This document shows, piece after piece, positions 7,624 through 16,800 of a stretch of DNA of 64,000 bases. Source of the stretch: Janthinobacterium lividum (GTDB lineage: Bacteria > Pseudomonadota > Gammaproteobacteria > Burkholderiales > Burkholderiaceae_D); assembly GCF_011601275.1 (NCBI RefSeq), contig NZ_JAAOLY010000003.1:62001-126000 (forward strand). The letters run 5' to 3'. A model generated the notes under the pieces. The model ran no database searches. It worked only from the letters and a program-made list of their open reading frames with translations, and had not been told where the DNA came from. Positions within the stretch are counted from its first letter, which is position 1. The number at the start of each line of letters is the position of its first letter. The position numbers were made by a program, and so were the translations under genes.

Positions 7624-8163
7624 ATGAAAACTGCCGATTTACCTGTTTCAGCCCATCCATTGGTGACTTTGCGCCACCTGGAACGTAGCGACGCACCCGC
7701 CTGGTATGCCTACCTGGCCGATCCTGTTGTCGTGGAGCACACGAGTTGGGACTTGGGTTGCGTCGACGATTTGCAGGCCAATTTCGATGACTATGCATCG
7801 GCCCAGCCAGCGTCGTCCATCCGCCTGGCCATCGTGCTGCGCGAGGGTGGCCAGTTGGTGGGCACCATCGGCTTCAATGCCGTTTCCCCGCAGCACCGCA
7901 CGGCGGAGATTGCCTACGATCTGTCTCCTTCCGTATGGGGGCAGGGCGTGGCCACGTCCATCGCCGCGTTGGTCGTGGACTGGGGCTTCCAGCACCTCGG
8001 TTTCCTGCGCATCCAGGCAACTGTATTGGATAGCAATGAACGCTCGATCCGCGTGCTCGAGCGCTGTGATTTCGAACGCGAAGGCTATCTGCGCTGCTAC
8101 CGGAAAATTCGCGGAAAATCCGGCAACTTCTGGTTGTATGCGCGCATCGCCGGCGTGCCATGA
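7624..8163 (+). CDS. GNAT-family N-acetyltransferase
   Basis: This 179-residue protein is a second RimJ/RimL-like GNAT. It has VTLRHLERSDAPAWYAYL at the N-terminus, IAYDLSPSVWGQGVATSIAALV as the acetyl-CoA loop (VWGQGVA), and ATVLDSNERSIRVLERCDF in the C-terminal part. It shares only family features with the acetyltransferase two genes upstream. It lies 15 bp after the SUKH gene and overlaps a possible ATG of the next gene, suggesting one operon 6701-8705. Substrate unknown. Confidence 0.87.
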   Translation: MKTADLPVSAHPLVTLRHLERSDAPAWYAYLADPVVVEHTSWDLGCVDDLQANFDDYASAQPASSIRLAIVLREGGQLVGTIGFNAVSPQHRTAEIAYDLSPSVWGQGVATSIAALVVDWGFQHLGFLRIQATVLDSNERSIRVLERCDFEREGYLRCYRKIRGKSGNFWLYARIAGVP

Positions 8164-8204
8164 GCCAAGGTCTTGCACAGCATTTTCAACTGGAAGAGAA
8201 CCTC

Positions 8205-8705
8205 ATGCAAATCAGTCCCGTCACCATCTTTTGCCGCTCGCTGGCGCAGCTTTCCGCCATGCTCGACAAGACCGGCACCGCGCCGCACATGCTGGCGGCG
8301 CGTTTGCACCCAGACATGCTGCCGTTCGCCCAGCAGGTGCGCGCGGCCGTGAGCTTTTCCCTGCGCGGCTGCTGCCCGCTGGCGGGGCTGGACGTGGCCG
8401 ATTTCAGCGCCGCCGCCAGCCTGCAGGAGCAGATCGCACAGACCATGTGCTATCTCAAGGATATTCCCGCCGAACGTTTTGACGGGCCGCCCGGGCGCAT
8501 CTGCCGCGACCGCGCCGGCTTTGCCGACATCGCGCTGCCGGCCGGTGAATACCTGAATTTGTACATCCTGCCGAATTTCTATTTTCACTTCAGCATGGCG
8601 TATGCGATTGCGCGCAGCCAGGGTGCCCCCATCGGCAAGGGCGATTTCGACGGTTATCACGCGTATGCGCCGGGATTTTCATTCGAGACGCCGGGCGCAT
8701 CGTAA
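8205..8705 (+). CDS. DUF1993-family protein
   Basis: The protein from ATG 8205 is 166 residues; GAAGAG lies 7-12 bp upstream. An in-frame ATG at 8160, overlapping the previous stop, would add 15 residues. The pattern fits DUF1993: ISPVTIFCRSLAQLSAMLDK at the start, SFSLRGCCPLAG in the middle and the highly typical LPNFYFHFSMAYAIARSQGAPIGKGDFDGY near the end. This family has a DinB-like four-helix fold and no assigned activity. It is the last gene of the acetyltransferase operon; the convergent neighbour begins 3 bp later. Confidence 0.75.
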   Translation: MQISPVTIFCRSLAQLSAMLDKTGTAPHMLAARLHPDMLPFAQQVRAAVSFSLRGCCPLAGLDVADFSAAASLQEQIAQTMCYLKDIPAERFDGPPGRICRDRAGFADIALPAGEYLNLYILPNFYFHFSMAYAIARSQGAPIGKGDFDGYHAYAPGFSFETPGAS

Positions 8706-8708
8706 TAA

Positions 8709-9167
8709 TTACAGTCCCGCTTCCTTCCAGGCGGAAAACCCCAGCCGTTTCAGCAGCCGGCCCGACAGCCCGCAGCTCCAGCAGCTGATCTGGATTTTCC
8801 GGTGTCTTGCCGGCCCCTGCGCATGCCAGGCTTGCTCGGCATAATCGAGCAGGGCGTCGCTGAGCGGGGAGGCGTCGGCTGTCGCAGGCAGGCGAGTCAT
8901 CAATTCGAACACGCCGTGAGGCGTCTCCTTGACCTGCAACAAGCCGGACAGCAGGGCGCGCAGCACGGCGCCGTCGATGTTGGTGCTCGCTTGCGTGAAA
9001 CGCTGCTGCCAGCACAGGCTGCGCGCCTGCCACAGGGCCAGCAACGCGGGCACGTCGGCCGCCCGCAATTGCCCGATCAGCTCATCCGCCTCCTGAAACA
9101 GGTCGAGGCGGTCATATTCGTCGCTGTCCAGGCCCAGCAGTTCATCGAGGTCGTGCAATACGCTCAT
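8709..9167 (-). CDS. Hypothetical protein in the LysR / hydroxyacid dehydrogenase operon
   Basis: This 152-residue soluble protein is mostly helical and acidic at the N-terminus (DLDELLGLDSDEYDRLDLFQEADELI). It has a tryptophan-rich middle (ALWQARSLCWQQRF) and a Cys pair WSCGLSG near the C-terminus. I recognise no family. Its ATG overlaps the stop of the D-2-hydroxyacid dehydrogenase by 4 bp, so it is translationally coupled and third in a LysR-dehydrogenase-unknown operon. Confidence 0.6.
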   Translation of the reverse strand: MSVLHDLDELLGLDSDEYDRLDLFQEADELIGQLRAADVPALLALWQARSLCWQQRFTQASTNIDGAVLRALLSGLLQVKETPHGVFELMTRLPATADASPLSDALLDYAEQAWHAQGPARHRKIQISCWSCGLSGRLLKRLGFSAWKEAGL

Positions 9168-10135
9168 GCCACCACGTTCACGGGCGCGCCCCGTTCGAAT
9201 GCTTCCACGTTGCCGATCAGGATGTCGGCCAGCTTTTGCATGGCCTCGCCACTGGCCCAGGCCGTGTGTGGCGTGAGGATGAAGTTGGACAGGCGCAAGT
9301 TCAACAGGGGATTGTCGGGCAGGGGCGGCTCCTTCGATAACACGTCGAAACCGGCGCCGGCGATCACGCCGTTCGTCAATGCATGGGCCAGCGCCGCTTC
9401 ATCGACGAGACCGCCCCGCGCCGTGTTGATCAGGAGGGACGTCGGCTGCATGCGCGCCAGTTCTGCCGCGCTGATGATGTTGCGCGTGGTGTCCGTCAGC
9501 GGCAGGTGCAGGCTCAGCACGTCGGACGTGGCCAGCAGCTCGTCGAACGTCACTTGCGTCACGTCGTCGTCCTCGATGGGCGAGCGGTTATGTACGATGA
9601 CTTGCATGCCGAAGGCACGGCCCAGCTGCGCCACGGATTTGCCCAGCGCGCCGTAGCCGAGCAAACCCAGGCGGCTGCCGGCCAGGTCGCGGATCGGATG
9701 GCCGAACAGGCAGAAGCGGTCCGATGCTTGCCACAGGCCCGCTTCCACGTCGGCGCGGTAGGCCACCAGCTGGCGGCGCAGGGCCAGCATCAGGGCCAAG
9801 GTGTGCTCCGGCACGGTGGCGCGCGCATAGTCGCGGATATTCGCCACGACGATGCCCCGTTCGCGGCAGGCGGCCAGGTCGAGGATATCCGTGCCGGTAG
9901 CGGCCACGGCGATCATTTTCAAGTCGGGCAATTGCGCCAGCTCGGCCGCGCGCAGCGGCACCTTGTTCGTGATGGCGATGCTGGCGCCTTGCAGGCGAGA
10001 CACCGTCTGCTCGCTGCCCTTGGTGTGCGCATGTTCTTCCCAGCTGTGCGCGAAGGCGGGCGGGCGCACGGTGGCGATCAGGCTGTCGCGGTCGAGGAAG
10101 ACGATGCGGTGGGGCGATGTGCTTGCTGCGGTCAT
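9164..10135 (-). CDS. D-2-hydroxyacid dehydrogenase (glycerate/hydroxypyruvate-type)
   Basis: This 323-residue protein is an NAD(P)-dependent D-isomer-specific 2-hydroxyacid dehydrogenase. The Rossmann loop is LGLLGYGALGKSVA (about 157-169). The catalytic triad is R240 (INTARGGLVDE), E269 (FDVLSKEPP) and H290 (LTPHTAW). After the second strand, HNRSP suggests NADPH may be accepted, but this is a weak guide. The start at 10135 overlaps the LysR stop by 4 bp; an upstream in-frame extension lies inside the LysR gene and is rejected. It interconverts a 2-oxo acid and a D-2-hydroxy acid. Confidence 0.88.
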   Translation of the reverse strand: MTAASTSPHRIVFLDRDSLIATVRPPAFAHSWEEHAHTKGSEQTVSRLQGASIAITNKVPLRAAELAQLPDLKMIAVAATGTDILDLAACRERGIVVANIRDYARATVPEHTLALMLALRRQLVAYRADVEAGLWQASDRFCLFGHPIRDLAGSRLGLLGYGALGKSVAQLGRAFGMQVIVHNRSPIEDDDVTQVTFDELLATSDVLSLHLPLTDTTRNIISAAELARMQPTSLLINTARGGLVDEAALAHALTNGVIAGAGFDVLSKEPPLPDNPLLNLRLSNFILTPHTAWASGEAMQKLADILIGNVEAFERGAPVNVVA

Positions 10136-11109
10136 GGCTGGGCCTCGGTCAGGGTGGCGCGCGCGCTCGGGCTGGTGTTCCTGCTCTTGAGCTGCGTGGC
10201 CGGGTGGTTGGTAAACATGTCGGCGACCCATTCGACAAACACGCGCACCTTGGCGGACAGATGGCGGTTGGGCGGATAGATCACGTGGATGGGCAGCGGG
10301 TCGGATTCCCATTCACTGAGCAATTCCACCATTTTGCCCTGTTCTATCAGCGGCGCAAGCATGAAATGCGTCATTTGCACGATGCCCAGGCCCGCCAGGC
10401 CCGCGGCCGAGTAGGCATTCGAATCGTTCAGGGCGATATGGCTGGGCATGGCGATCTGGATGCGTTCGCCGGCGCGCGTGAAATCCCAGTCAAACGTTTT
10501 ACCCGTCTTGGCGGAGAAAAAATTCACGCCCCGGTGGCGCGGCAGGTCGTTTGGATGCAGCGGCGTGCCGTGGTGCGCGAGGTAGCCGGGCGAGGCGCAC
10601 GTCATGAAGTGCAGCACGCCGACCCGGCGCGCTATCAGGTTCAGGTCGCCCAATTCGCCGCCGCGCACGGCGCAGTCGACGCCTTCCTCGATCAGGTCGA
10701 CGGGACGGTCGCTGCAGCCGAGTTCCAGCGAGATGTCCGGGTAGCGGGCAAAGAAATCGGGCAGGGCGGGAATGATCAGTTCGCTGGCCAGGGCCGTGGG
10801 CGCATCCACGCGCAGCCGTCCGCTGGGGCTCAATCGCGTGCGCGACAGCGATTCCTCGGCCTCACGCACGTCCGACAGGATACGCACACAGCGTTCGTAA
10901 TAGGCGGCGCCGTCCGACGTGATGCTGACGTGGCGCGTGGTGCGGTTAAGCAATTTAACCGACAGGCTCGCTTCCAGCGACTGGATCAGGGTCGATACGG
11001 TGGCTTTCGGCAGCTGCATGTTTTCCGCCGCGCGCGTAAAGCCGCCCGCATCGACGACTTGAATGAAAACTTCCATGGCTTGCAGCTTGTTCACTTGATT
11101 TCCTATCAC
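10132..11109 (-). CDS. LysR-family transcriptional regulator
   Basis: This 325-residue regulator has an N-terminal winged helix-turn-helix (about 1-65; FIQVVDAGGFTRAAENMQLPKATVSTLIQSLE) and a periplasmic-binding-like effector domain (about 90-300) of the CrgA/DmlR-like subgroup. It is the first gene of the operon with the dehydrogenase and the 152-residue protein, and is divergent from the small exported protein and the hydrolase-fold gene at 11243-12312. A palindrome 15 bp before its start is a candidate operator. Effector unknown. Confidence 0.9.
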   Translation of the reverse strand: MIGNQVNKLQAMEVFIQVVDAGGFTRAAENMQLPKATVSTLIQSLEASLSVKLLNRTTRHVSITSDGAAYYERCVRILSDVREAEESLSRTRLSPSGRLRVDAPTALASELIIPALPDFFARYPDISLELGCSDRPVDLIEEGVDCAVRGGELGDLNLIARRVGVLHFMTCASPGYLAHHGTPLHPNDLPRHRGVNFFSAKTGKTFDWDFTRAGERIQIAMPSHIALNDSNAYSAAGLAGLGIVQMTHFMLAPLIEQGKMVELLSEWESDPLPIHVIYPPNRHLSAKVRVFVEWVADMFTNHPATQLKSRNTSPSARATLTEAQP

Positions 11110-11123
11110 TTTAGACGCGATTA

Positions 11124-11137
11124 TTCAGAATCCTGAA
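11124..11137. promoter_or_regulatory. Candidate LysR operator
   Basis: TTCAG-AATC-CTGAA is a perfect inverted repeat in the LysR/small-protein divergent region, just upstream of the LysR ATG. This fits autoregulation. Assigned from symmetry and position only. Confidence 0.4.
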
Positions 11138-11159
11138 CAATCAATTCGTCATTGCACTC

Positions 11160-11188
11160 TTTATCAGATTGTAGATCAAGTCTATAGT
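11160..11188 (+). promoter_or_regulatory. Promoter of the 11243-12312 operon
   Basis: TTTATC (11160-11165), 17 bp, TATAGT (11183-11188), leaving a leader of about 50 nt before the ATG at 11243. The candidate LysR operator lies upstream of it. Confidence 0.5.
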
Positions 11189-11242
11189 TGTTGTACTGCA
11201 GCATAAATGTGATTGCCGCAGGAAGTTCACAGGAGAAATATC

Positions 11243-11455
11243 ATGGGTCATCGGAATGGAATCTTTGCAGTGATCGCTCTCGCTATGAGCTCGCTCGCTC
11301 TGGCCGCGATGGTATCGACGGATGCGTACTCGATGGCGGCGCAAAGCGAAGCCAGCGGTTATAGCGCCCTGACCCATGAAGTGGGCGGTGGCGTCCTGTT
11401 GTGCCTGAACGACACGGTACTCGATGTTGCGGTGCAGCCGGTGGTGGCGCAATGA
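11243..11455 (+). CDS. Small exported protein (70 aa)
   Basis: This 70-residue protein has a hydrophobic N-terminal segment (GIFAVIALAMSSLALAAM, about 5-22) that looks like a signal peptide or single membrane anchor. A short unremarkable tail follows. ATG 11243 is preceded by GGAG; an ATG 30 bp upstream lacks a ribosome site. Its stop overlaps the start of the hydrolase-like gene (ATGA). I recognise no family. Tight coupling suggests that the two proteins act together. Confidence 0.55.
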   Translation: MGHRNGIFAVIALAMSSLALAAMVSTDAYSMAAQSEASGYSALTHEVGGGVLLCLNDTVLDVAVQPVVAQ

Positions 11456-12312
11456 GCGTTGCCGGCACCGCGGTTGAACTGGCACCTGGCCAGGCGCTGA
11501 AGATACGCGACATCCAGGTGCAAGGTGCGCAGGATGCGCTTGGCGCGCGCGTCTACACGGCCGGCGTGCCGGGCGCCAAGCAGTCGAGCCTGATCGTCTT
11601 CTTCCATGGCGGCGGCTTTGTCGACGGCGACCTGGACGACGCGGACGACTTCCTGCGCTGCCTCGTGCTGAGCAACCCCGACCACGTGGTGCTGGCCGCG
11701 AACTACACCTTGGCGAAGGTGCGGCCGTTCCCCGCCGCCGTGGAAGACGCGCATGCCGTGTTGCTGTGGGCAAAAAAGAACAAGTCCAAGCTGGGCTGGA
11801 CGGGCAAGCAGATGGTGGTGTCGGGCATCGAAGCGGGCGCCAACCTGGCTGCCGTGTGCGCCATGATGTCGCGCGACCGGGGCGGACCGCCGCTCGCGGG
11901 CCAGGTGCTGATCATGCCCATGCTCGACCCTGGCCTGTCGACCTGCTCGATGCGCAACTTGCCGACGTGCCCAGACCTGGCGGAAGTGGCTGATCAATGC
12001 GCCGCCGCCTACCGTGGCTACCTGCCAAATGCCGCTGACCGTACCCATCCGTACGCGTCGCCATTGCAGTCGAGTCGATTGAAGAACCTGCCGCCGGCGC
12101 TCATCCTGTCCGGCGAAGACGACCCATTGCGCGATGAGGCTGAACAATACGGCAGCAAGCTGATCGCCTGCGGCATCAAGACCACCGTGCGGCGCATGCC
12201 CGCCGCGCCGCTGCAGGATGCGGGCGCGCGTAATGAGTGCGCCTGCAAGGTACATGCCTTGAGTGAAATCGCCAGCTTTGTCGCTGGACTGGGGCAGGAG
12301 CCCGAGTCATGA
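11452..12312 (+). CDS. Alpha/beta-hydrolase-fold protein lacking the catalytic serine
   Basis: This 286-residue protein resembles hormone-sensitive-lipase/acetyl-esterase hydrolases. The oxyanion motif H52-G-G-G is present (VFFHGGGF), as is the acid region (SGEDDPLRDEA, D223/D224). The nucleophile elbow, normally G-D-S-A-G, reads G125-I-E-A-G129, with Glu where Ser should be. The usual catalytic His after the last strand also has no clear counterpart (MPAAPLQDAG). I infer a pseudoenzyme or a protein with altered chemistry. It starts in a 4-bp overlap with the small exported protein. Confidence 0.7.
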   Translation: MSVAGTAVELAPGQALKIRDIQVQGAQDALGARVYTAGVPGAKQSSLIVFFHGGGFVDGDLDDADDFLRCLVLSNPDHVVLAANYTLAKVRPFPAAVEDAHAVLLWAKKNKSKLGWTGKQMVVSGIEAGANLAAVCAMMSRDRGGPPLAGQVLIMPMLDPGLSTCSMRNLPTCPDLAEVADQCAAAYRGYLPNAADRTHPYASPLQSSRLKNLPPALILSGEDDPLRDEAEQYGSKLIACGIKTTVRRMPAAPLQDAGARNECACKVHALSEIASFVAGLGQEPES

Positions 12313-12354
12313 CGCCGCCATCTGCGGCACAGCAAAAAAACTTACACTAATCAG

Positions 12355-12383
12355 TTTACTTTTTGAGTTTCGGTTGTTACACT
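12355..12383 (+). promoter_or_regulatory. Promoter of the RND efflux operon
   Basis: TTTACT (12355-12360), 17 bp, TACACT (12378-12383). This leaves a leader of about 190 nt before the adaptor ATG. The -10 is embedded in a palindrome, suggesting direct repression. Confidence 0.5.
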
Positions 12384-12393
12384 ACGGAGTGTA
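12378..12393. promoter_or_regulatory. Palindromic operator at the efflux promoter (TetR/AcrR type)
   Basis: TACACT-ACGG-AGTGTA is a perfect 6-bp inverted repeat overlapping the -10. Its TACA...TGTA ends resemble operators of AcrR/TtgR-type repressors of RND pumps. A further TTACACT half-site lies at 12342-12348. No repressor gene is adjacent. The rest of 12394-12583 holds no gene that I can see. Confidence 0.5.
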
Positions 12394-12583
12394 GTTCCCA
12401 TCTTGCCTGAGTTGTGCGCTCGCACAGCCAGCTATGTCGTCCCCGTCCGCTTTTAAACAGCTGGCGGCCTGTTTACCTTTGATCGAGCGCCGTCGGGCGC
12501 CATGGCACCACCATTCACTTTTTCAGTTGGGTTGCTTCCTGCCGCCCATACCATTAGAAATTTTCATAAAACAGGGAAATAAA

Positions 12584-13828
12584 ATGAAAAACGTTCAACA
12601 ATTTTCCACTCTGCTCAAGCCCCTGGCTGCCTCGCTCGCGCTGGCAGGACTGGTGGCCGTGAGCCTGGCCGGCTGCGATTCGGCCAATAGCAAGGTGCCC
12701 GACGCGCCAGCGGCCGGTGGCCCGCCCATCTCGGCCGCCGCCGTCGTTGAAAAACAGATCACGGAAACGCAGGAATTTTCGGGCCGCCTGGAAGCGATCG
12801 AGCGCGTGGAAATCCGCTCGCGCGTCGGCGGCTTCATCACGGCCGTCAATTTCAAACCGGGCAGCGAAGTCAAAAAGGGCGACGTGCTGTTCGTCATCGA
12901 TCCGCGCCCATTCCAGGCCGAAGTGTCGCGCGCCGAAGGCACTGCCGCCTCGGCCCGCGCCAAGGCGGAACTGGCCAAGCTGGAACTGTCGCGCGCTGAA
13001 AAGCTGCTGGCTGAAAAAGCCATCGCCCAGCGCGAATTCGATGAAAAAGCCTCGGGCCTGAAAGAGCTGGATGCGAATGTCCGCTCGGCGCAGGCAGCGT
13101 ATGAAGCGGCGAAACTGAACCTGTCGTACACGCAGGTGCAGGCACCGATCAGCGGCCGCGTCAGCAAGGCGGAAATCACCGTCGGCAACCTGATCGACGC
13201 TTCCGCCATCCTCACCTCTGTGGTGTCGACGGACCGCATCTACGCCAGCTTCGACGGCGATGAAGATACGTATCTGCGCGTGGCTGGCACGGCGCAAAAA
13301 GGCACGCCCGTCACCGTCAAGGTGGGGCTGGCCAACGAAACGGGCTTCCCGCATGAAGGCAAGCTGGAATTCGTCGACAACCAGCTCGATCCGGCCACGG
13401 GCAGCGTGCGCATGCGCGCCACCTTCGCCAACGCCGAGCGCCAGCTGGTGCCTGGCCTGTTCGCGCGCATCCAGCTCGATGGCGGCAACGGCCCGCAGGC
13501 GCAAAGCACGGCCCTGTTGATCAGCGACCGCGCCGTCGGCACGGATCAAAGCCGCAAATACGTCTACGTGGTGGGCGCCGACAACAAGGCCGAATACCGC
13601 GCCGTCAAGCTGGGCCCGACCTCGGACGGCTTGCGCGTGGTGCGTGAAGGCTTGAAAGCGGGCGAAAAAATCGTCGTCAACGGCTTGCAGCGCGTGCGCC
13701 CCGGCGCCCCGGTGACGCCGCAGATGGTGGCCATGGATTTCGATCCGACCGCGCCTGCCGCCCCCGCAAAACCTGAAGCAAAAGATGCCAAGATCGCCGC
13801 GAAAGCAGCATCGACTTCCAAGGAATAA
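12584..13828 (+). CDS. RND efflux periplasmic adaptor lipoprotein
   Basis: This 414-residue membrane-fusion protein is of the AcrA/MexE family. The lipoprotein signal ends at C31 (SLAGC). A lipoyl/barrel-sandwich domain is marked by RVEIRSRVGGFI and GDVLFVIDPRPFQ. A coiled-coil hairpin spans about 125-190 (rich in A/E/K/L), followed by a second lipoyl half (LSYTQVQAPISGRVS), a beta barrel and a membrane-proximal domain. ATG 12584 is chosen over an upstream ATG because AGGGA precedes it and the lipobox is then at the N-terminus. It links the inner-membrane pump encoded 2 bp downstream to the outer-membrane channel. Confidence 0.93.
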   Translation: MKNVQQFSTLLKPLAASLALAGLVAVSLAGCDSANSKVPDAPAAGGPPISAAAVVEKQITETQEFSGRLEAIERVEIRSRVGGFITAVNFKPGSEVKKGDVLFVIDPRPFQAEVSRAEGTAASARAKAELAKLELSRAEKLLAEKAIAQREFDEKASGLKELDANVRSAQAAYEAAKLNLSYTQVQAPISGRVSKAEITVGNLIDASAILTSVVSTDRIYASFDGDEDTYLRVAGTAQKGTPVTVKVGLANETGFPHEGKLEFVDNQLDPATGSVRMRATFANAERQLVPGLFARIQLDGGNGPQAQSTALLISDRAVGTDQSRKYVYVVGADNKAEYRAVKLGPTSDGLRVVREGLKAGEKIVVNGLQRVRPGAPVTPQMVAMDFDPTAPAAPAKPEAKDAKIAAKAASTSKE

Positions 13829-13830
13829 AC

Positions 13831-16800
13831 ATGAACTTTTCCCGCTTTTTCATCGACAAGCCGATTTTCGCGGCGGTGCTGTCGATAGTCATATTCGTGG
13901 CCGGGCTGCTGTCGATTTTCGGCCTGCCCATCTCCGAATATCCCGACGTCGTGCCGCCATCCGTGGTGGTGCGCGCGCAGTACCCGGGTGCCAACCCGAA
14001 AGTGATCGCCGAAACCGTGGCCGCGCCGCTCGAAGAGCAGATCAACGGCGTCGAGAACATGCTCTACATGTCCTCGCAAAACACGTCCGATGGCGCGATG
14101 ATGCTGACCGTGACCTTCAAGATCGGCACCAACGTCGAGCAGGCCGAGACGCAGGTGCAGAACCGCGTGCAGCGCGCCTTGCCGCGCCTGCCCGAGGAAG
14201 TGCGCCAGATCGGCGTGACGACCGTCAAGTCGTCGCCCAACCTGACCATGGTGGTGCATCTGGTCTCGCCAAACAAGCGCTATGACGATATGTATCTGCG
14301 TAACTACGCGGTGCTGAACGTCAAGGATCAACTGGCCCGCTTGCCCGGCATGGGCGACATCCAGATCTTCGGCGCCGGCGACTACGCCATGCGCATCTGG
14401 CTCGACCCGCAAAAGGTAGCGGCGCGCGGCATGACGGCCAATGACGTCGTCGACGCGATCCGCGAGCAGAACGTGCAGGTGGCCGCCGGCGTGATCGGCG
14501 CCTCGCCAGCGAAGAATTCTGACTTTCAGCTGACCGTCAACACCCAGGGCCGTCTGCAGACGCCCGAGGAATTTGGCGCCATCATCGTGCGCACCAATGC
14601 CGACGGCGCCGTGACGCACCTGAAGGACGTGGCGCGGGTGGAAATGGGCGCCAACAGCTACTCGCTGCGTTCGCTGCTGAACAATAATCCTGCCGTCGGC
14701 ATGGGTATTTTCGAGGCACCGAACGCCAACGCGCTGCAACTGTCTTCCGACGTGCGCTCCAAGATGGACGAACTGAAAAAAGACTTCCCGCAAGGCGTGG
14801 AATACCGTATCGAGTACGACCCGACGCAGTTCGTGCGTTCGTCCATCGAAGCCGTGATCCATACCCTGCTCGAAGCCATCGCCCTGGTGGTGCTGGTGGT
14901 GATCATCTTCCTGCAAACCTGGCGCGCATCGATCATCCCGCTGCTGGCCGTTCCCGTCTCCATCGTCGGCACCTTTGCCGTGATGCTGGGCTTTGGCTTC
15001 TCGATCAACACGCTGTCGCTGTTCGGTCTCGTGCTGGCCATCGGTATCGTCGTCGATGACGCCATCGTGGTGGTGGAAAACGTCGAGCGCAATATCGAGG
15101 AAGGCTTGTCGCCACGCGACGCCACTATCCAGGCCATGAAAGAGGTCAGCGGTCCTATCGTCGCCATCGCCCTGGTGCTGTGCGCCGTGTTCGTGCCGAT
15201 CGCCTTCGTGCCTGGTTTGTCGGGCGAGTTCTATCGCCAGTTCGCGCTGACCATCGCCATTTCGACCGTGATCTCCGCTTTCAGTTCGCTGACCCTGGCG
15301 CCAGCCCTGTCGGCCGCGCTGCTCAAACCGCACGATGCGCCTAAAGACGCGCTGACGCGCGGCATGGACATGGTCTTCGGCCGCTTCTTTGCCTGGTTCA
15401 ACCGCTTCTTCGGCCGCGCTTCGCACCGCTATGAGGCGGGCGTAAAAGGTGTGTTGGGCCGCAAGAGCGCTTCGCTGGGCGTGTATGCGCTGCTGGTCGT
15501 TGCCGCCATATTCACCTTCAAGTCCGTGCCGGCCGGTTTCGTGCCAGCGCAGGACAAGCAATACCTGGTAGGCTTTGCGCAATTGCCTGACGCCGCTTCG
15601 CTGGACCGCACGGAAGATGTCGTGCGCCGCATGTCCGACGTCATCAAGTCGGTGCCTGGCGTCGAATCGACCATCGCCTTCCCCGGCCTGTCGATCAACG
15701 ATTTCACCAATGCGCCGAACGCCGGTATCGTGTTCGCCACCCTGAAACCGTTCGACGAGCGCACCAGCAAGGAATTGTCGGGCGGCGCCATCGCGGCCGA
15801 GATCAACAAGCGCCTGGGCGGTATCCAGGACGCCTTCATCATGGTCTTCCCGCCACCGCCGGTCAACGGCCTCGGTACCATCGGCGGCTTCAAGATGATG
15901 ATCGAAGACCGCGGCAACCTCGGTTACGACGCGCTGTACAACGCCACCCAGGCGCTGGCCGCGAAAGCGTACCAGACGCCGGAACTGGCGGGCGTGTTCT
16001 CGGGCTACCAGATCAACGTGCCGCAGCTGTTTGCCGACGTCGACCGCGTGAAAGCCAAGCAGATGGGCGTGCAGCTGCAAACGATTTACCAGACCTTGCA
16101 GATCAACCTCGGTTCGCTGTACGTCAACGACTTCAACCAGTTTGGCCGCACCTACCAGGTGCGCGTGCAGGCCGATGCGGCGTTCCGTTCGCATGCGCAG
16201 GATATCGCGCAGCTGAAGGTACGCAACGACAAGGGCGAGATGATCCCGCTGTCGTCGCTGATGCGCGTCAAGGACAGCTATGGTCCGGACCGCGTGCAGC
16301 GCTACAACGCCTACGCCGCAGCCGACTTCAATGGCGGCGCAGCCCCTGGCGTATCGAGCGGCCAGGCGCAAGCGGCGCTGGAACGCATCGCCAAGGAAGT
16401 GCTGCCGCAGGGGATTTCGTATGAGTGGACGGAGCTGACCTACCAGGACATCTTGTCCGGCAATACGATGATCTATGTGTTCCCGCTGTGCGTGCTGCTG
16501 GTGTTCCTGGTGCTGGCCGCCCAGTACGAAAGCTGGACATTGCCGCTGGCCGTGATCCTGATCGTGCCGATGTCGATCCTGTGTGCTCTGTTGGGCGTGA
16601 AACTGACCGGTGGCGACAACAATGTGTTTACCCAGATCGCGCTGTTCGTGCTGGTGGGGCTGGCGTCGAAGAATGCGATTCTGATCGTGGAATTTGCCCG
16701 CGAACTGGAAGAGCATGGCCGTACCGTCGTGCAAGCGGCGCTGGAAGCATGCCGTCTGCGTCTGCGTCCGATCCTGATGACGTCGATCGCCTTCATCATG

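Noticed and set aside
10136-10312. N-terminal extension of the D-2-hydroxyacid dehydrogenase
   Set aside because: It overlaps the LysR C-terminus and has no family similarity; the ATGA overlap start is the natural one.
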